Shown piece by piece: positions 17,422-27,123 of a stretch of DNA of 64,000 nucleotides. The stretch lies in contig CBFHXB010000004.1 of the NCBI GenBank assembly GCA_965659685.1, positions 41,614 through 105,613 on the forward strand. The letters run 5' to 3'. Source of the stretch: MGIIa-L3 sp11892u. GTDB lineage: Archaea; Thermoplasmatota; Poseidoniia; Poseidoniales; Poseidoniaceae. The stretch's first letter is position 1. Every line of letters begins with the position of its first letter. Made by a program: the position numbers and the translations under genes. The notes under the pieces are model-generated. The model saw only the letters and a program-made list of their open reading frames with translations. It was not told the DNA's origin and ran no database searches.

Positions 17422-20400
17422 TCAGAAGCGACGGCTGCCGGAACGGGACAGGTTCAGTCCACCCCAAATCACCAAGCCAACGATGGCGATCACCAGTCCA
17501 GCCAGGACCGTCTGACCGATGCCGTTGTTGTCTGTGTTGGTTTCGATGTTGAAGCGGATTTGGAAGTCCACTGGCTCGTCACCCGTTCCACGGGTGTCCT
17601 CGGCGATGACAGCAAAGTCGCCGTCGTCGCCCGTCACCTCAAGGTAGAATTCGAACCGCTTGTTTCCGTTCGTCATCGTGCCCACGTCGAATTCCGCATC
17701 CACGGTTTCGCCTGCGGGAACGGAGAGGGTCACCTGCTGGTACACCTCGTCAACCCCTTGTTGCCGTGCGTAGACAATGACGGAATTGATCGCGTCGCGC
17801 TCACCGCTGTTGGTCACCGGAATGACGAGCGTCGTCACGGCTTGCTCAGCGGTGTTGTCTGAGCGTTGAACCGCCAAAGACTGGTTCACGCTGAGCGAAA
17901 TTTCCGCATAGACCACGGTCATCAACAGACTGTCGCTGCTGCCGTCGAGTTCGGAAACACCGACGGTGACGTCGAGTTTTCCACTGTCGAAGGACTCGTC
18001 CGAGCGCACCGTGAAGGCTTGTGTTCGGGTGTCACCAGCAGCCACGGTGATGGTGCTCGTCGCAGGAGTGATTGCCCAGAGCGTGGCGTCGTAATTCTCG
18101 ACGACTTCGAAGGTGTACGTGGCGTCACCGTTTCCGGTGTTCGTAATCGTCGTGGTGAGGGTTTGAGCGTCTCCGCTGCCAATCCCCACTCGTGCGTCGT
18201 CGGCTTCCACCTCAAAGCCACGGATTACCGGCACGCGCACGGTCATCGAGCGCTCGGTGAACTCACCGGTTTCAGCGGCCAGGAGCACGTTCACGCTGTG
18301 TCCGTTTTGGAGCGCAAGCGACGTGTTTTGATCGGGCAGGTTGACCCTGACGTTCAGCGTGGCGGTCATGGGCACGTCATCCGTCGAGGCGTTTTCACCG
18401 ATGCCGAGGCGAATCTCGAGCGATGTTTGCCACGCTTCCGACGTGCTGTTCCAGAATTCAACGCTCCAATCGGCTGCGTCGGGTGCGTTCCCCGCGTTTC
18501 CGGTCGCGGTGTACACGTCTTCGAACTCCGTGCCGTCGTAGGTCACGTCCACGGTGAATTCCACCGAGGTGTGCTCGTATTCTCCGTCTTGCTTGGCTTG
18601 GATGTCCACACCGCTCTCGTCGTTGGTGAACGCGTCCACGGTCAGTTCATCGACGGTACCGACCTCGATGATGAGGTCACGGTCCGCACGGCGGTCCAAG
18701 GTGAGCGTCAATTCCTGACGGTCTGCGGCGACGTTGGTGAAGGTGCTGCCTTCGTAGCTCATGTTGAGGGCAAGGGCGTGTTGCACCGTGACCATGTCAG
18801 CAGCAAAGGAGACGCGACCGGATGGCACGAGGAGGCTCAGGCCGCCGTCGTCGTCCAAGGTCACGTCCCATGAGATGTCCTCGTCAAGGTCCACGGTGAC
18901 CGTGGGGCCCTCGCTGATCATCGAGGCGCCGTCCGAGGCGCTGCCCAAATGGTATTGGACGAGGTCGATGCCCGTCCACGCGGTCTGAAGGTCGATGAAA
19001 CCGCCAATGGCCATGGTCTGGTTGATGTGACCACCAGAGCCGACGCTTGCGTCAAGCAAATCGATGGCTACGGCGCCGTCGTTCTCGCCAAGGTTGGCCT
19101 GTTGAACGACAACGACCCACGCACCCGGTTCGACTTGTGCATCCCATGTCAGGGTGGTGCCGTCGAAGGACGTGCTGGTCACGGTGATGGAATCACGGGC
19201 CAATCCAGAGGCGGGGTGAAGGACGACAGAAGCGCCGTCAAGACGGGTCGCATCCACGTCATCCGTGATGGCACCGCTGACGTCGACCAGGCCCACAGAG
19301 ACCTCGAGGTCTTCGGACATCGCACTGTCATTGACGACGTAGGATCCGTTTCCATCAAGGTCGTAGGCCATGTTGGCGAATCCTTCCTTGCTGCCTTCCA
19401 CGATGTACGACGTGCGGACAGGCACGAAGAGTTCCCAGACACCGTCGTCGTTGGAGGTGACGTTGGCCGCAAAGGTCGTGCCGTCGAGGCTCGTCACGTT
19501 CACCACGACCCCTGCAACGCCTTCGTCGGCGTCCGGCGAATCGTCGGCGTCAAGGTCCCAGTAGAGCCGCCCACCGATTTCCACCTCGTGGTCGGCGAAC
19601 AGATTCGTCACGTTCACCGACGCCCCGGAGGAGGCGGTGAAGGGGCTCGACGACGTGTCGAGCGTCCAGCGGTCTTGGGCGTCTTCGCGCTCCATGTGAA
19701 CCGACCACGTGCCGGGCATCATGGGCTCGCTGACGTGGCCTTCATCGTCGGTCAGGTCGAGGGAAACGTTGCCAAGACCGTCCGCAGAAACGAGGGTCAT
19801 GCGGAAGCCAGAGAGGTTCTTCTCGCTGAGTGCTTCACGGAGGTGAAGGTGCACATCGGCAGCATCCACCGTCGCCAAGGCGAGGTCAATGCGAGCGCTG
19901 TTCTCGTTCACCGCCAAGGCGTGGCGGAGGATTTCCGTGCCGTCCTCTCCGTCGAAGGCCCCGACCACGGCGATCCAATCGCCGCTTGGGACGTAATCCG
20001 CGAAGGTTCCGTTCTGGTCCACGGCGACGTTGCGGTAATCGGTGCCGTCGGAGGAAACCAACAGCACGCTGTCGCCTTGAGGCTGCAACGCAGTCCCGTT
20101 CGCGTCCACGAGCGAACCGGTCATCCGCCAGTCGTCCACAAGGGCCACGTCAATGGCCTCGATGGGCTCGGGGATGCCAATGACGATGGCCGCGAGCGGT
20201 GACACCGGAACGAGGGCGTAATCGCTGGCGTTCTCCGAGGAGGCGTCTTGGTCAGCGAATTCGATGACGTAGGAACCGATGGGCATCTCGACGGTGAGGC
20301 TGCCGTTGGCGGCATACATGTCGGAGGTCACGTTGAGTCGTTCACCGTGAACCGTTGTGGGCACGAGGGCGAAGGCCGGAGTCACCATGCTTCCGTTGGA

Positions 20401-23400
20401 GGCGTTGCCGTCACCGGCCACGTCTTGGAAGACTTGGAAGGTCATGGCATGGCCGCCAGGGTTCAGGTAGAGGCTTGCGGGTTCCGGCATCTCCACAGGG
20501 TTGCGCACCACGAGGACGTCGTCGTCCGACGTCGCGTTGTACATCTCATCTTCCACGACGCTGATGTCGTAGATTCCTGCAGGGAGGTTGAACAGGAAAC
20601 CGCCGTCTTGGTTCGACGAGGCTTGCCACACAACACCGTCGGATGACATCGCGGTCATCTCGACCGGCATCCAACCAGGGATTTCGCTGTCCCAGGTGGT
20701 GGCGTTGTCGATGTGGAACAAGGTCCCGCTGACCATCTCTGTTGGTTCAAGAACGATGCTCAAATCCTCCATCCCTTCGGTGACGGTCACAAGGCTGCCG
20801 TTTCCGTAATCGATGGTGTTCTTGACCATGGTGACGGAGTAGGTGTTGCCGATCGGCACACGCATCGAGAAGTGACCCGTGTCGTTGGTGGTCGCCGTGA
20901 ACGTAAGGTCGTCAAAGCCGGTGGCCACAACTTCGAGTTGAGTCACGGGCTCCGTCTCACGGCCTGTGTCCTCGATCCACGCTTCGTAGTTCTCAAGGAG
21001 GAGCGGCGAAGCAACGGTCCCGTTGAGCCAAGTCGATGCAGCGTAGGTCATCGTGGTGGAGAGGTCCTCTTCACCGACCTCAACGCGGGCAAGGAGCAAG
21101 TGGTCTTCGTCCGCATCATCGGACACCGTGTAGACGCCCATGGGCAGTTCGACGTAGACCACACCGTTTTCATCGCTGACCACCACGTATGGTTCGAGTT
21201 CTGGAGCGTCGTTGACGAAGGTCACCGTGCGTCCAACCACGTCAACCGTTGGCTGGCCGTCGTTTCCAAACGGAGCCTCCAACTGGACGGTCAGGTCGGT
21301 CATCGGTGGCAGCGGGTAGGCCAACGTGATGTTCACAGGCTCGTCTTGGACGGTGAAGGTTTCGTTGATTTCGTACCATCCGTCGTTGTCGACGTCCACG
21401 CGGTAGAAGTACTCACCAGAAGGAATCGGTCCTTGGCTGAAGCTTCCGTTCTCGTCGGTGACGATGGTGACGGCGTGATCGAGGCCGAGGACCGTGTCCA
21501 CGAGTTCGATGGTGGTGTCTGGAAGCATGTTGCCCTCCATGTCCTCAAGCACGTCAGCAAAGACGGCCCCTGGCATGGTCATCGCAAGGTCGTAGGACGC
21601 TTCGACGCCGACAACAACGGGGTCAGGAAGCAACACTTCCCGACCGTTTGGCAACACACCAATCATGTTGTAGACACCAGGCATCAGGCCCGTCTTGTAG
21701 AAGGAGCCGGGCTGGACCATCGGTCCAGAGAAGTCACCTTGTCCGGTGAACAATCCGGTCCCGTTGAGGGTCCCAGTGCCCTCGAAGACACCTGCGCCTT
21801 CGAAGGTCTGACCGACCACGTCCCGGACCACGACGGTGGGCGAGAGCGTTTCGACACGACCGCTGGCTTCAACGGTGCCCTCGAAGAGGTACTTGGTCGC
21901 GTTTTCAGCACCGGTGAGCATGCACACCGAGGTGTTGGCAGGCGTTGCGGTGTTGTTGTCCAAACAATCCGAGGCGTTCACGAGGTCAGATTCACTGACC
22001 CAACCGTCGATGATGCCGCGGCCGGTCCACGTGCCGTTGGCGGTGTGGATGCGATCTCCGGTCAACTGACGGGTGTAGGTACCGGTGAACCCGCGGGCAA
22101 CGGCCACGCCGTCGGACTCGAAGGTTCCATTTTCGGTGAAGGTCACCTCACCCGTACCTTGGAGAATCCGGGTTTCGTCGCTGGTGAAGGAACCGTTGTT
22201 GGTGACCACAGTGTGGTTGTCGGTGTAGGACCAGATGTCCCGAAGGATGAAGGTCGTGTCCACGAGGGGTTCACCGGCGAAGGATTCGTCACCGATCCAG
22301 GTCACGACACCGCTCACACCGCTGGAGGCGACGGACACGTCGGCCGCGCGGTCAAGGGCGACCACGCGGTTGGCTTCATCACCGCTGACGTTGAGGTGGG
22401 ATTCACCGACCCACGTCATGTTCGCCACCTGTCCGAGGACGGCGGTGATCTCGTTGATGGTGCGGTCATCGTTGTATTCGGTCAAGATGTCACCGAGGTT
22501 TTCGGTGAACGAACCGTCTTGGATGCTGTTGCGCGCACCCGTGGGTTCGTATTCGCCGATGAAGGCGCTCACACGGATGTGACCTGCGGGGGCAAGGAAG
22601 CTGTAGCGTCCTTCGTCGTCGGTGTCCACGAATCCGATGGGGATCCAGTAGGTGTCGGCATCGAGGTCTTCTCCGGACTCGCCAGAGAAGGCGTCGCGCT
22701 CGATGAGGAGGCGGACGTTTTCGAGCGGCTGGCCGTCGTCGGCAAAGGTCACCTGACCGGTCATTTCAGCACCGGGGTAGAACTTGAGGATCTTGACCAT
22801 CGAGTTGGCTTGTCCGTAGCTGTTGGTCTCCGTGATGTCGTCGTTGTAGTTGGCGAGGACGAAGTGGTTCATCATCGCACCAGGGAGCGGCAGAGCCTGC
22901 GACAGGAAGGTGCCCGGCGAACCGCTCTGACCGAAGTGCTGAGCAGGTTGCGGGTTCACGCCATCGCTGTCGACGCCGAGCGTCGATGCGCCGTAACCGA
23001 CGTAGGCGCGCGCCACCATGGTGTCGAAGAACTGAGCCGTATGGTCGGCCCGCACGTCGAGGATTTGGACAGGATCGATTTCTGCTCCGGCCTGCTGATT
23101 CAGCACGTCTTGACGGATCGCCTCATCCACCTCTTCTCGGGTCATCTCGTCGGAGAATGCGCCACGTTGGGTTTCGTAGACTTCCGTCAGGAAGGTGGTC
23201 GGGTCTTGACCAGAAAGGATGGTCGGAGCCGCAAAGATGCCCATGGGCTGCCCGCTGTTGTACTGTGCGTCCGCAGTGTAGCGTCCGGCACGGGGGTACA
23301 AACGGTTGTCCACGGCGAAGTAACGGATTTCATGGTCGCGGTCCACGGTTTCGCCGGGCGCACCGTTGTAGTCCTGCACGGTGTAGGCCTTCTCAAGTCC

Positions 23401-26400
23401 GATCACGTCGGCGTACAGGTCCATGACCTGGGCCTCTTCAAGGCCGTTGACGAGCAACTGGACCGTCATGGCGAGACGGGCGTTGGAACGGTGGATGTGG
23501 GTCGAAACCGAATTGAACTCCTCTGCGAGGTCGGCGGTGTACCAATACGCGCCAAACACGTAGTGCGTGACTTCGAATTGCGTGTCGGTGGTGAGCCTCA
23601 CGTTGTTGTTGAAGGAGCGGTTCGCGTCTTCTTGGGAGGTGAAATCGCTTCCGTCGCAGCCGCTGGCCAGGCTCTCAACACAGGCGAGGATGGCACCGTC
23701 CTTCCAGAGGCGCCAGCGCTCATCGCTGCTGGTGGTGCCGTCGTCGTTGAGCTTGTAGCCCTGCGTCATCACGGTGTCGCGGTTGGTCTGAATCACGCGG
23801 AACGAGGCGTCCAACACCTCGATTGGAAGGCTCAATTCCTTCTCTTCTCCTTCGACGATGCGGGTCGCGTCCGTGAACTCCGTTCCGTCGTTGATGTCGA
23901 GCAATGCGTCGTACTGAGCGTCGGAAAGGTGAGCCCTCAGCACCGCGTCAAAGGACGGGGTGAAGGTGGTCTCGTAGCCACGATCGGCCGCATACATACG
24001 GTCGCCTTCAGCGAGTTGCCAAAACCACATGGCCGCGAGGTCGGCTTCACCGCGGGCAAGGAGCATGTTTCCGGTCGCAGGGATACCCGACTGGAAGTTG
24101 TCCGAAACCGAGGGGTGGTCACCGGAGGTCAAGGCTTGGAAACCGTAGTCCCACCATGAGACGAAGGCGGGCTTTTCGGAATACGAATCGTTGCTGTCCT
24201 GTGCGGCAAGCCACGCGTAGGCGTCATTCCAACCCTGTTGGTTGAAACTGCTGCCAAAGGAACCGAGGTAGCGCATCCCACCGTCTTCGTAGTTGGTTGG
24301 GTTGAGCACGGAGAAGCCGGCGAGTTGGTCCCAACGAAGGATGTCAGGAATGACGTTGTACAAGGTCTCGTCAATGTCGTCCTCAGCGGGTGAGGAGCCG
24401 GGGATTCCGGCGTCGAGACCGTAGGTCATGTGCTGGCCACCGAGCATGATCATGACGAGCATGATCGCACTGAACTGTGGCGTACGCCACACGGCCTTGC
24501 GGGTCGCAGCAATGCGGTCTGCAGGTGTTCGAACACCGTGGCGACGCATCTTTCGCGACATTTCCTTGGTGCCGGACCAGCCCCAGAGGCCGACGGCGCC
24601 CCAAGCGCCGAGCACGGCCATGGCCGGCGTGGCGTTGAAGATGAAACGAGCCGCGGTCCACGACATAAAGATGGCAAGAAGGATCCAGGTGGCCATGAAG
24701 ATGTGCTCATGACGTCGCTGGCGGGTCCCGCGCCAAAGCGCGATGATGCCCATGCTCAGGGCGAGGATGAACACAATCGGGCCAAAAGACGCGAAGAGCA
24801 AACCTCGGTCTGGCGCGTTTGCTTCAGCAACCGTTCCGAAAATCTTGGTCTTGGTGAAGTAGCCTGCTCCGGTGAACAACACGTTGAACGCGTTGGATTG
24901 CTCAAAGAATTGAAGCAACCAAATCACGGCCACGAACACCACGGCGGCTCCCGTCAAGGAACCGAGCACGAGGAGCCACGGCTTGTCGCGGAATCCGGTG
25001 GTCACGTACGCGATGGCCACCGTGAAACCGAGCACGAAGAGCAAGGGCTGCAATCCGGTGCCGCTGAAGACGAGGTCCATGCCGGGGTAGGCGTAGAAGG
25101 GCATCGAGAGGAGCAACGTGGTCCCCAACATCGTCAGCATGAGCATGCTCAGCGTCGTGCTGTCCTTGTTCCGGAACATGTTGGTGGCCACGATGTACAC
25201 GTAGCCCACGAACAGGATCGACGGTGCGACGACGAATCCCTTCCAACCGAGCGCCACAACGCCAAAGGCAACGCCGGCCAGTGCAGCGTTTGCAACGGCA
25301 AAGCGGCGATGGGTTGCCACGTCGCCAAAGGCGCGAAGCACGCTGTAGGGGCGGGCGTCGGTGGAGCGGGTCAGGCGTTCGTCGCCGCCCGAGGCCATGG
25401 CGCGAAGGAACCACATGAAGCCGAGCGCCATGAAGAACATCACGAAGGCGTCGTGGTCCGCGTTGGCCCACGTCGAGCGTGAGATGTGACCGGGCATCAT
25501 GGCGATGAGCCATGCGGCGACGACGGCAGCGGGCTTGCTGACGTGGTCACGAGCGATGGCGGCCACAGGGAACACGGTCAGGGCACCAAAGATGGCGGGG
25601 ATGGACACCATCGCCCACCACACGGCGTCCTCGGGGGTCGTGAGGAAGGGTTCGAGGATCATCGCCAACAGGGCGATCGACCAAACGAACAAGGGTGGAC
25701 GCGGGTTGATGCCACCGAGCGGGTAGAAGCGATCTGCGTCAAAGACCAGGTGCGCGTTTTGCATCATGATGTAGTCCACAACGCGCTTCATGTACCATGG
25801 GTCAGAACCCCCGGTGAGGTCCCAATCGCCGGTACCGTACCCGTTCATGGCGGGAATGATGTACCACTGGCTTCGGATGACGAAGGCCACCAAGAAGGCC
25901 GCCGCGATCATGACCTGCGACCAGTGTGCGGACCAGAAGGTGCGGGCGCCACTTGGCGCGTCATCGGAACGGTTGGACCAACCGCCCCAGGAATTGTGGG
26001 TGGCGATGGAGTAGATGCCGAGGCCGATGAAGAACGTGATGCCGAACCAAACCACAGCGCCCCAGGAGCCGTCGAAATTGTCGTTGGTCCACATGCCCAT
26101 CTCAAAGGCTGCGGAAACGAGGTACAGCACCCACATCGAGGCGAGGGTCATCGCACGGGTCAACCAGCGTTCCGCGACCATGCTGGCCACGGCGAGCGCG
26201 ACGATGCCGGTCAGCACCGCTGCCCACACAGAAAAGTGGCCGTGGTAACCTTCGACGCCGCTCAGGGCGAGTCGGTCATGGAGTTCAACGCGGTGGAATT
26301 GCACCAGCGCAAGTGCATGGGCGGCGACCCAGGTCAGAAGACCGAGCTGCAAAGGCAGGCTGTTGCGGTCCCAAGGACCGTCGAAATCGGACAGGTGCCC

Positions 26401-27015
26401 AAACCAGCCCTCGCCGGGCTCGCTCAACACGCCACGTGCCAACACGGCAACCAGCGCACCAAGCACGGTGAACATGATCCAGGCGTTGAAGAAAACGAAA
26501 CCGAGGGCCTCTCGGTATTCGTTGAGCGTCGGGGCGGTCTGCCCTTCGAAGGTGTATTCCGTGGTCACAAGGCCACTGGAGCCGGTGGTCGCTGCGGCGA
26601 TCAAGCCGAGCAGCAGGCCGACGCTCGAGAAGACGAGGACGGTCGCCCACTCTGCGCGCTCCGACGTCATCAAAACGTGTGCGCCGACAAGGTTGACGGC
26701 GAAGAGCAAGCCGACGAGTGCGCCAACGCCAGCGGCGGGAAGCGCGACCAAGCCGAGGGCCGCACCGGCGACGATCGTCCCGAGAGAGAGGGTGGACGTC
26801 GACGCGGGAATGACCTCGCGCTCAGCGAGGAGGCTCGGCACGCGGCCGAGCATGGCGCCCGCGGCCACAATCAGCAGCGGGTACAGGTCGTTCTCGAATC
26901 CGAGGCCGAAGCCTCCGATTTGGTCGGTGAGCATCGCCAAAAGGACGGAAATCGGCGCAAGAAGCAGGCCGAGCAACGCCTTTGACGACACGGTCGTCTC
27001 GTTCGTGGTGTTCAT
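17422..27015 (-). CDS. aglB: Giant STT3/AglB-type oligosaccharyltransferase with modular C-terminal extension
   Basis: The protein has 3197 residues. The first 860 or so hold about a dozen hydrophobic segments. The first external loop has the acidic GSDPWYMK motif (Asp405), and WWDYG occurs at residues 954-958. These are the hallmark metal/acceptor motifs of STT3/AglB, which transfers a lipid-linked glycan to Asn of N-x-S/T sequons on exported proteins. The soluble catalytic domain seems to end near residue 1400. Known AglB proteins are roughly 600-1000 residues. Here about 1750 further residues follow: tandem carboxypeptidase-regulatory-like and Ig-like beta modules rich in sequons, then one transmembrane helix and a basic tail RSGSRRF. 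A GAGAGGG Shine-Dalgarno sequence precedes the ATG at 27015. Very long plus-strand frames inside it are antisense shadows. The fusion itself is the unusual feature, and the catalytic assignment is secure. Confidence 0.92.
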   Translation of the reverse strand: MNTTNETTVSSKALLGLLLAPISVLLAMLTDQIGGFGLGFENDLYPLLIVAAGAMLGRVPSLLAEREVIPASTSTLSLGTIVAGAALGLVALPAAGVGALVGLLFAVNLVGAHVLMTSERAEWATVLVFSSVGLLLGLIAAATTGSSGLVTTEYTFEGQTAPTLNEYREALGFVFFNAWIMFTVLGALVAVLARGVLSEPGEGWFGHLSDFDGPWDRNSLPLQLGLLTWVAAHALALVQFHRVELHDRLALSGVEGYHGHFSVWAAVLTGIVALAVASMVAERWLTRAMTLASMWVLYLVSAAFEMGMWTNDNFDGSWGAVVWFGITFFIGLGIYSIATHNSWGGWSNRSDDAPSGARTFWSAHWSQVMIAAAFLVAFVIRSQWYIIPAMNGYGTGDWDLTGGSDPWYMKRVVDYIMMQNAHLVFDADRFYPLGGINPRPPLFVWSIALLAMILEPFLTTPEDAVWWAMVSIPAIFGALTVFPVAAIARDHVSKPAAVVAAWLIAMMPGHISRSTWANADHDAFVMFFMALGFMWFLRAMASGGDERLTRSTDARPYSVLRAFGDVATHRRFAVANAALAGVAFGVVALGWKGFVVAPSILFVGYVYIVATNMFRNKDSTTLSMLMLTMLGTTLLLSMPFYAYPGMDLVFSGTGLQPLLFVLGFTVAIAYVTTGFRDKPWLLVLGSLTGAAVVFVAVIWLLQFFEQSNAFNVLFTGAGYFTKTKIFGTVAEANAPDRGLLFASFGPIVFILALSMGIIALWRGTRQRRHEHIFMATWILLAIFMSWTAARFIFNATPAMAVLGAWGAVGLWGWSGTKEMSRKMRRHGVRTPADRIAATRKAVWRTPQFSAIMLVMIMLGGQHMTYGLDAGIPGSSPAEDDIDETLYNVIPDILRWDQLAGFSVLNPTNYEDGGMRYLGSFGSSFNQQGWNDAYAWLAAQDSNDSYSEKPAFVSWWDYGFQALTSGDHPSVSDNFQSGIPATGNMLLARGEADLAAMWFWQLAEGDRMYAADRGYETTFTPSFDAVLRAHLSDAQYDALLDINDGTEFTDATRIVEGEEKELSLPIEVLDASFRVIQTNRDTVMTQGYKLNDDGTTSSDERWRLWKDGAILACVESLASGCDGSDFTSQEDANRSFNNNVRLTTDTQFEVTHYVFGAYWYTADLAEEFNSVSTHIHRSNARLAMTVQLLVNGLEEAQVMDLYADVIGLEKAYTVQDYNGAPGETVDRDHEIRYFAVDNRLYPRAGRYTADAQYNSGQPMGIFAAPTILSGQDPTTFLTEVYETQRGAFSDEMTREEVDEAIRQDVLNQQAGAEIDPVQILDVRADHTAQFFDTMVARAYVGYGASTLGVDSDGVNPQPAQHFGQSGSPGTFLSQALPLPGAMMNHFVLANYNDDITETNSYGQANSMVKILKFYPGAEMTGQVTFADDGQPLENVRLLIERDAFSGESGEDLDADTYWIPIGFVDTDDEGRYSFLAPAGHIRVSAFIGEYEPTGARNSIQDGSFTENLGDILTEYNDDRTINEITAVLGQVANMTWVGESHLNVSGDEANRVVALDRAADVSVASSGVSGVVTWIGDESFAGEPLVDTTFILRDIWSYTDNHTVVTNNGSFTSDETRILQGTGEVTFTENGTFESDGVAVARGFTGTYTRQLTGDRIHTANGTWTGRGIIDGWVSESDLVNASDCLDNNTATPANTSVCMLTGAENATKYLFEGTVEASGRVETLSPTVVVRDVVGQTFEGAGVFEGTGTLNGTGLFTGQGDFSGPMVQPGSFYKTGLMPGVYNMIGVLPNGREVLLPDPVVVGVEASYDLAMTMPGAVFADVLEDMEGNMLPDTTIELVDTVLGLDHAVTIVTDENGSFSQGPIPSGEYFYRVDVDNDGWYEINETFTVQDEPVNITLAYPLPPMTDLTVQLEAPFGNDGQPTVDVVGRTVTFVNDAPELEPYVVVSDENGVVYVELPMGVYTVSDDADEDHLLLARVEVGEEDLSTTMTYAASTWLNGTVASPLLLENYEAWIEDTGRETEPVTQLEVVATGFDDLTFTATTNDTGHFSMRVPIGNTYSVTMVKNTIDYGNGSLVTVTEGMEDLSIVLEPTEMVSGTLFHIDNATTWDSEIPGWMPVEMTAMSSDGVVWQASSNQDGGFLFNLPAGIYDISVVEDEMYNATSDDDVLVVRNPVEMPEPASLYLNPGGHAMTFQVFQDVAGDGNASNGSMVTPAFALVPTTVHGERLNVTSDMYAANGSLTVEMPIGSYVIEFADQDASSENASDYALVPVSPLAAIVIGIPEPIEAIDVALVDDWRMTGSLVDANGTALQPQGDSVLLVSSDGTDYRNVAVDQNGTFADYVPSGDWIAVVGAFDGEDGTEILRHALAVNENSARIDLALATVDAADVHLHLREALSEKNLSGFRMTLVSADGLGNVSLDLTDDEGHVSEPMMPGTWSVHMEREDAQDRWTLDTSSSPFTASSGASVNVTNLFADHEVEIGGRLYWDLDADDSPDADEGVAGVVVNVTSLDGTTFAANVTSNDDGVWELFVPVRTSYIVEGSKEGFANMAYDLDGNGSYVVNDSAMSEDLEVSVGLVDVSGAITDDVDATRLDGASVVLHPASGLARDSITVTSTSFDGTTLTWDAQVEPGAWVVVVQQANLGENDGAVAIDLLDASVGSGGHINQTMAIGGFIDLQTAWTGIDLVQYHLGSASDGASMISEGPTVTVDLDEDISWDVTLDDDGGLSLLVPSGRVSFAADMVTVQHALALNMSYEGSTFTNVAADRQELTLTLDRRADRDLIIEVGTVDELTVDAFTNDESGVDIQAKQDGEYEHTSVEFTVDVTYDGTEFEDVYTATGNAGNAPDAADWSVEFWNSTSEAWQTSLEIRLGIGENASTDDVPMTATLNVRVNLPDQNTSLALQNGHSVNVLLAAETGEFTERSMTVRVPVIRGFEVEADDARVGIGSGDAQTLTTTITNTGNGDATYTFEVVENYDATLWAITPATSTITVAAGDTRTQAFTVRSDESFDSGKLDVTVGVSELDGSSDSLLMTVVYAEISLSVNQSLAVQRSDNTAEQAVTTLVIPVTNSGERDAINSVIVYARQQGVDEVYQQVTLSVPAGETVDAEFDVGTMTNGNKRFEFYLEVTGDDGDFAVIAEDTRGTGDEPVDFQIRFNIETNTDNNGIGQTVLAGLVIAIVGLVIWGGLNLSRSGSRRF

Positions 27016-27073
27016 GGGGTATCCCTCTCAGGTGCAACAGCATGGCTGAAGCATTCTCGCGACCTATGATGTC

Positions 27074-27081
27074 GTTATAAC
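27074..27081 (-). promoter_or_regulatory. TATA-like box for the oligosaccharyltransferase gene
   Basis: GTTATAAC on the minus strand lies about 60-65 bases upstream of the ATG at 27015. It would give a leader of about 35 bases carrying the GAGAGGG Shine-Dalgarno sequence. It sits in the 108-base gap after purD, implying that the glycosylation gene has its own promoter. Confidence 0.5.
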
Positions 27082-27123
27082 CGGTTCGGCCATCAACGGC
27101 CACGCAGTCACCCGAGCGAGTGT

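Noticed and set aside
20713..24159. 1148-residue plus-strand open frame
   Set aside because: It is entirely antisense to the OST gene, is rich in Val/Gly/His/Arg without domains, and reflects the codon bias of the minus strand. Plus-strand frames at 25486-26985 and 18949-20202 are rejected for the same reason.
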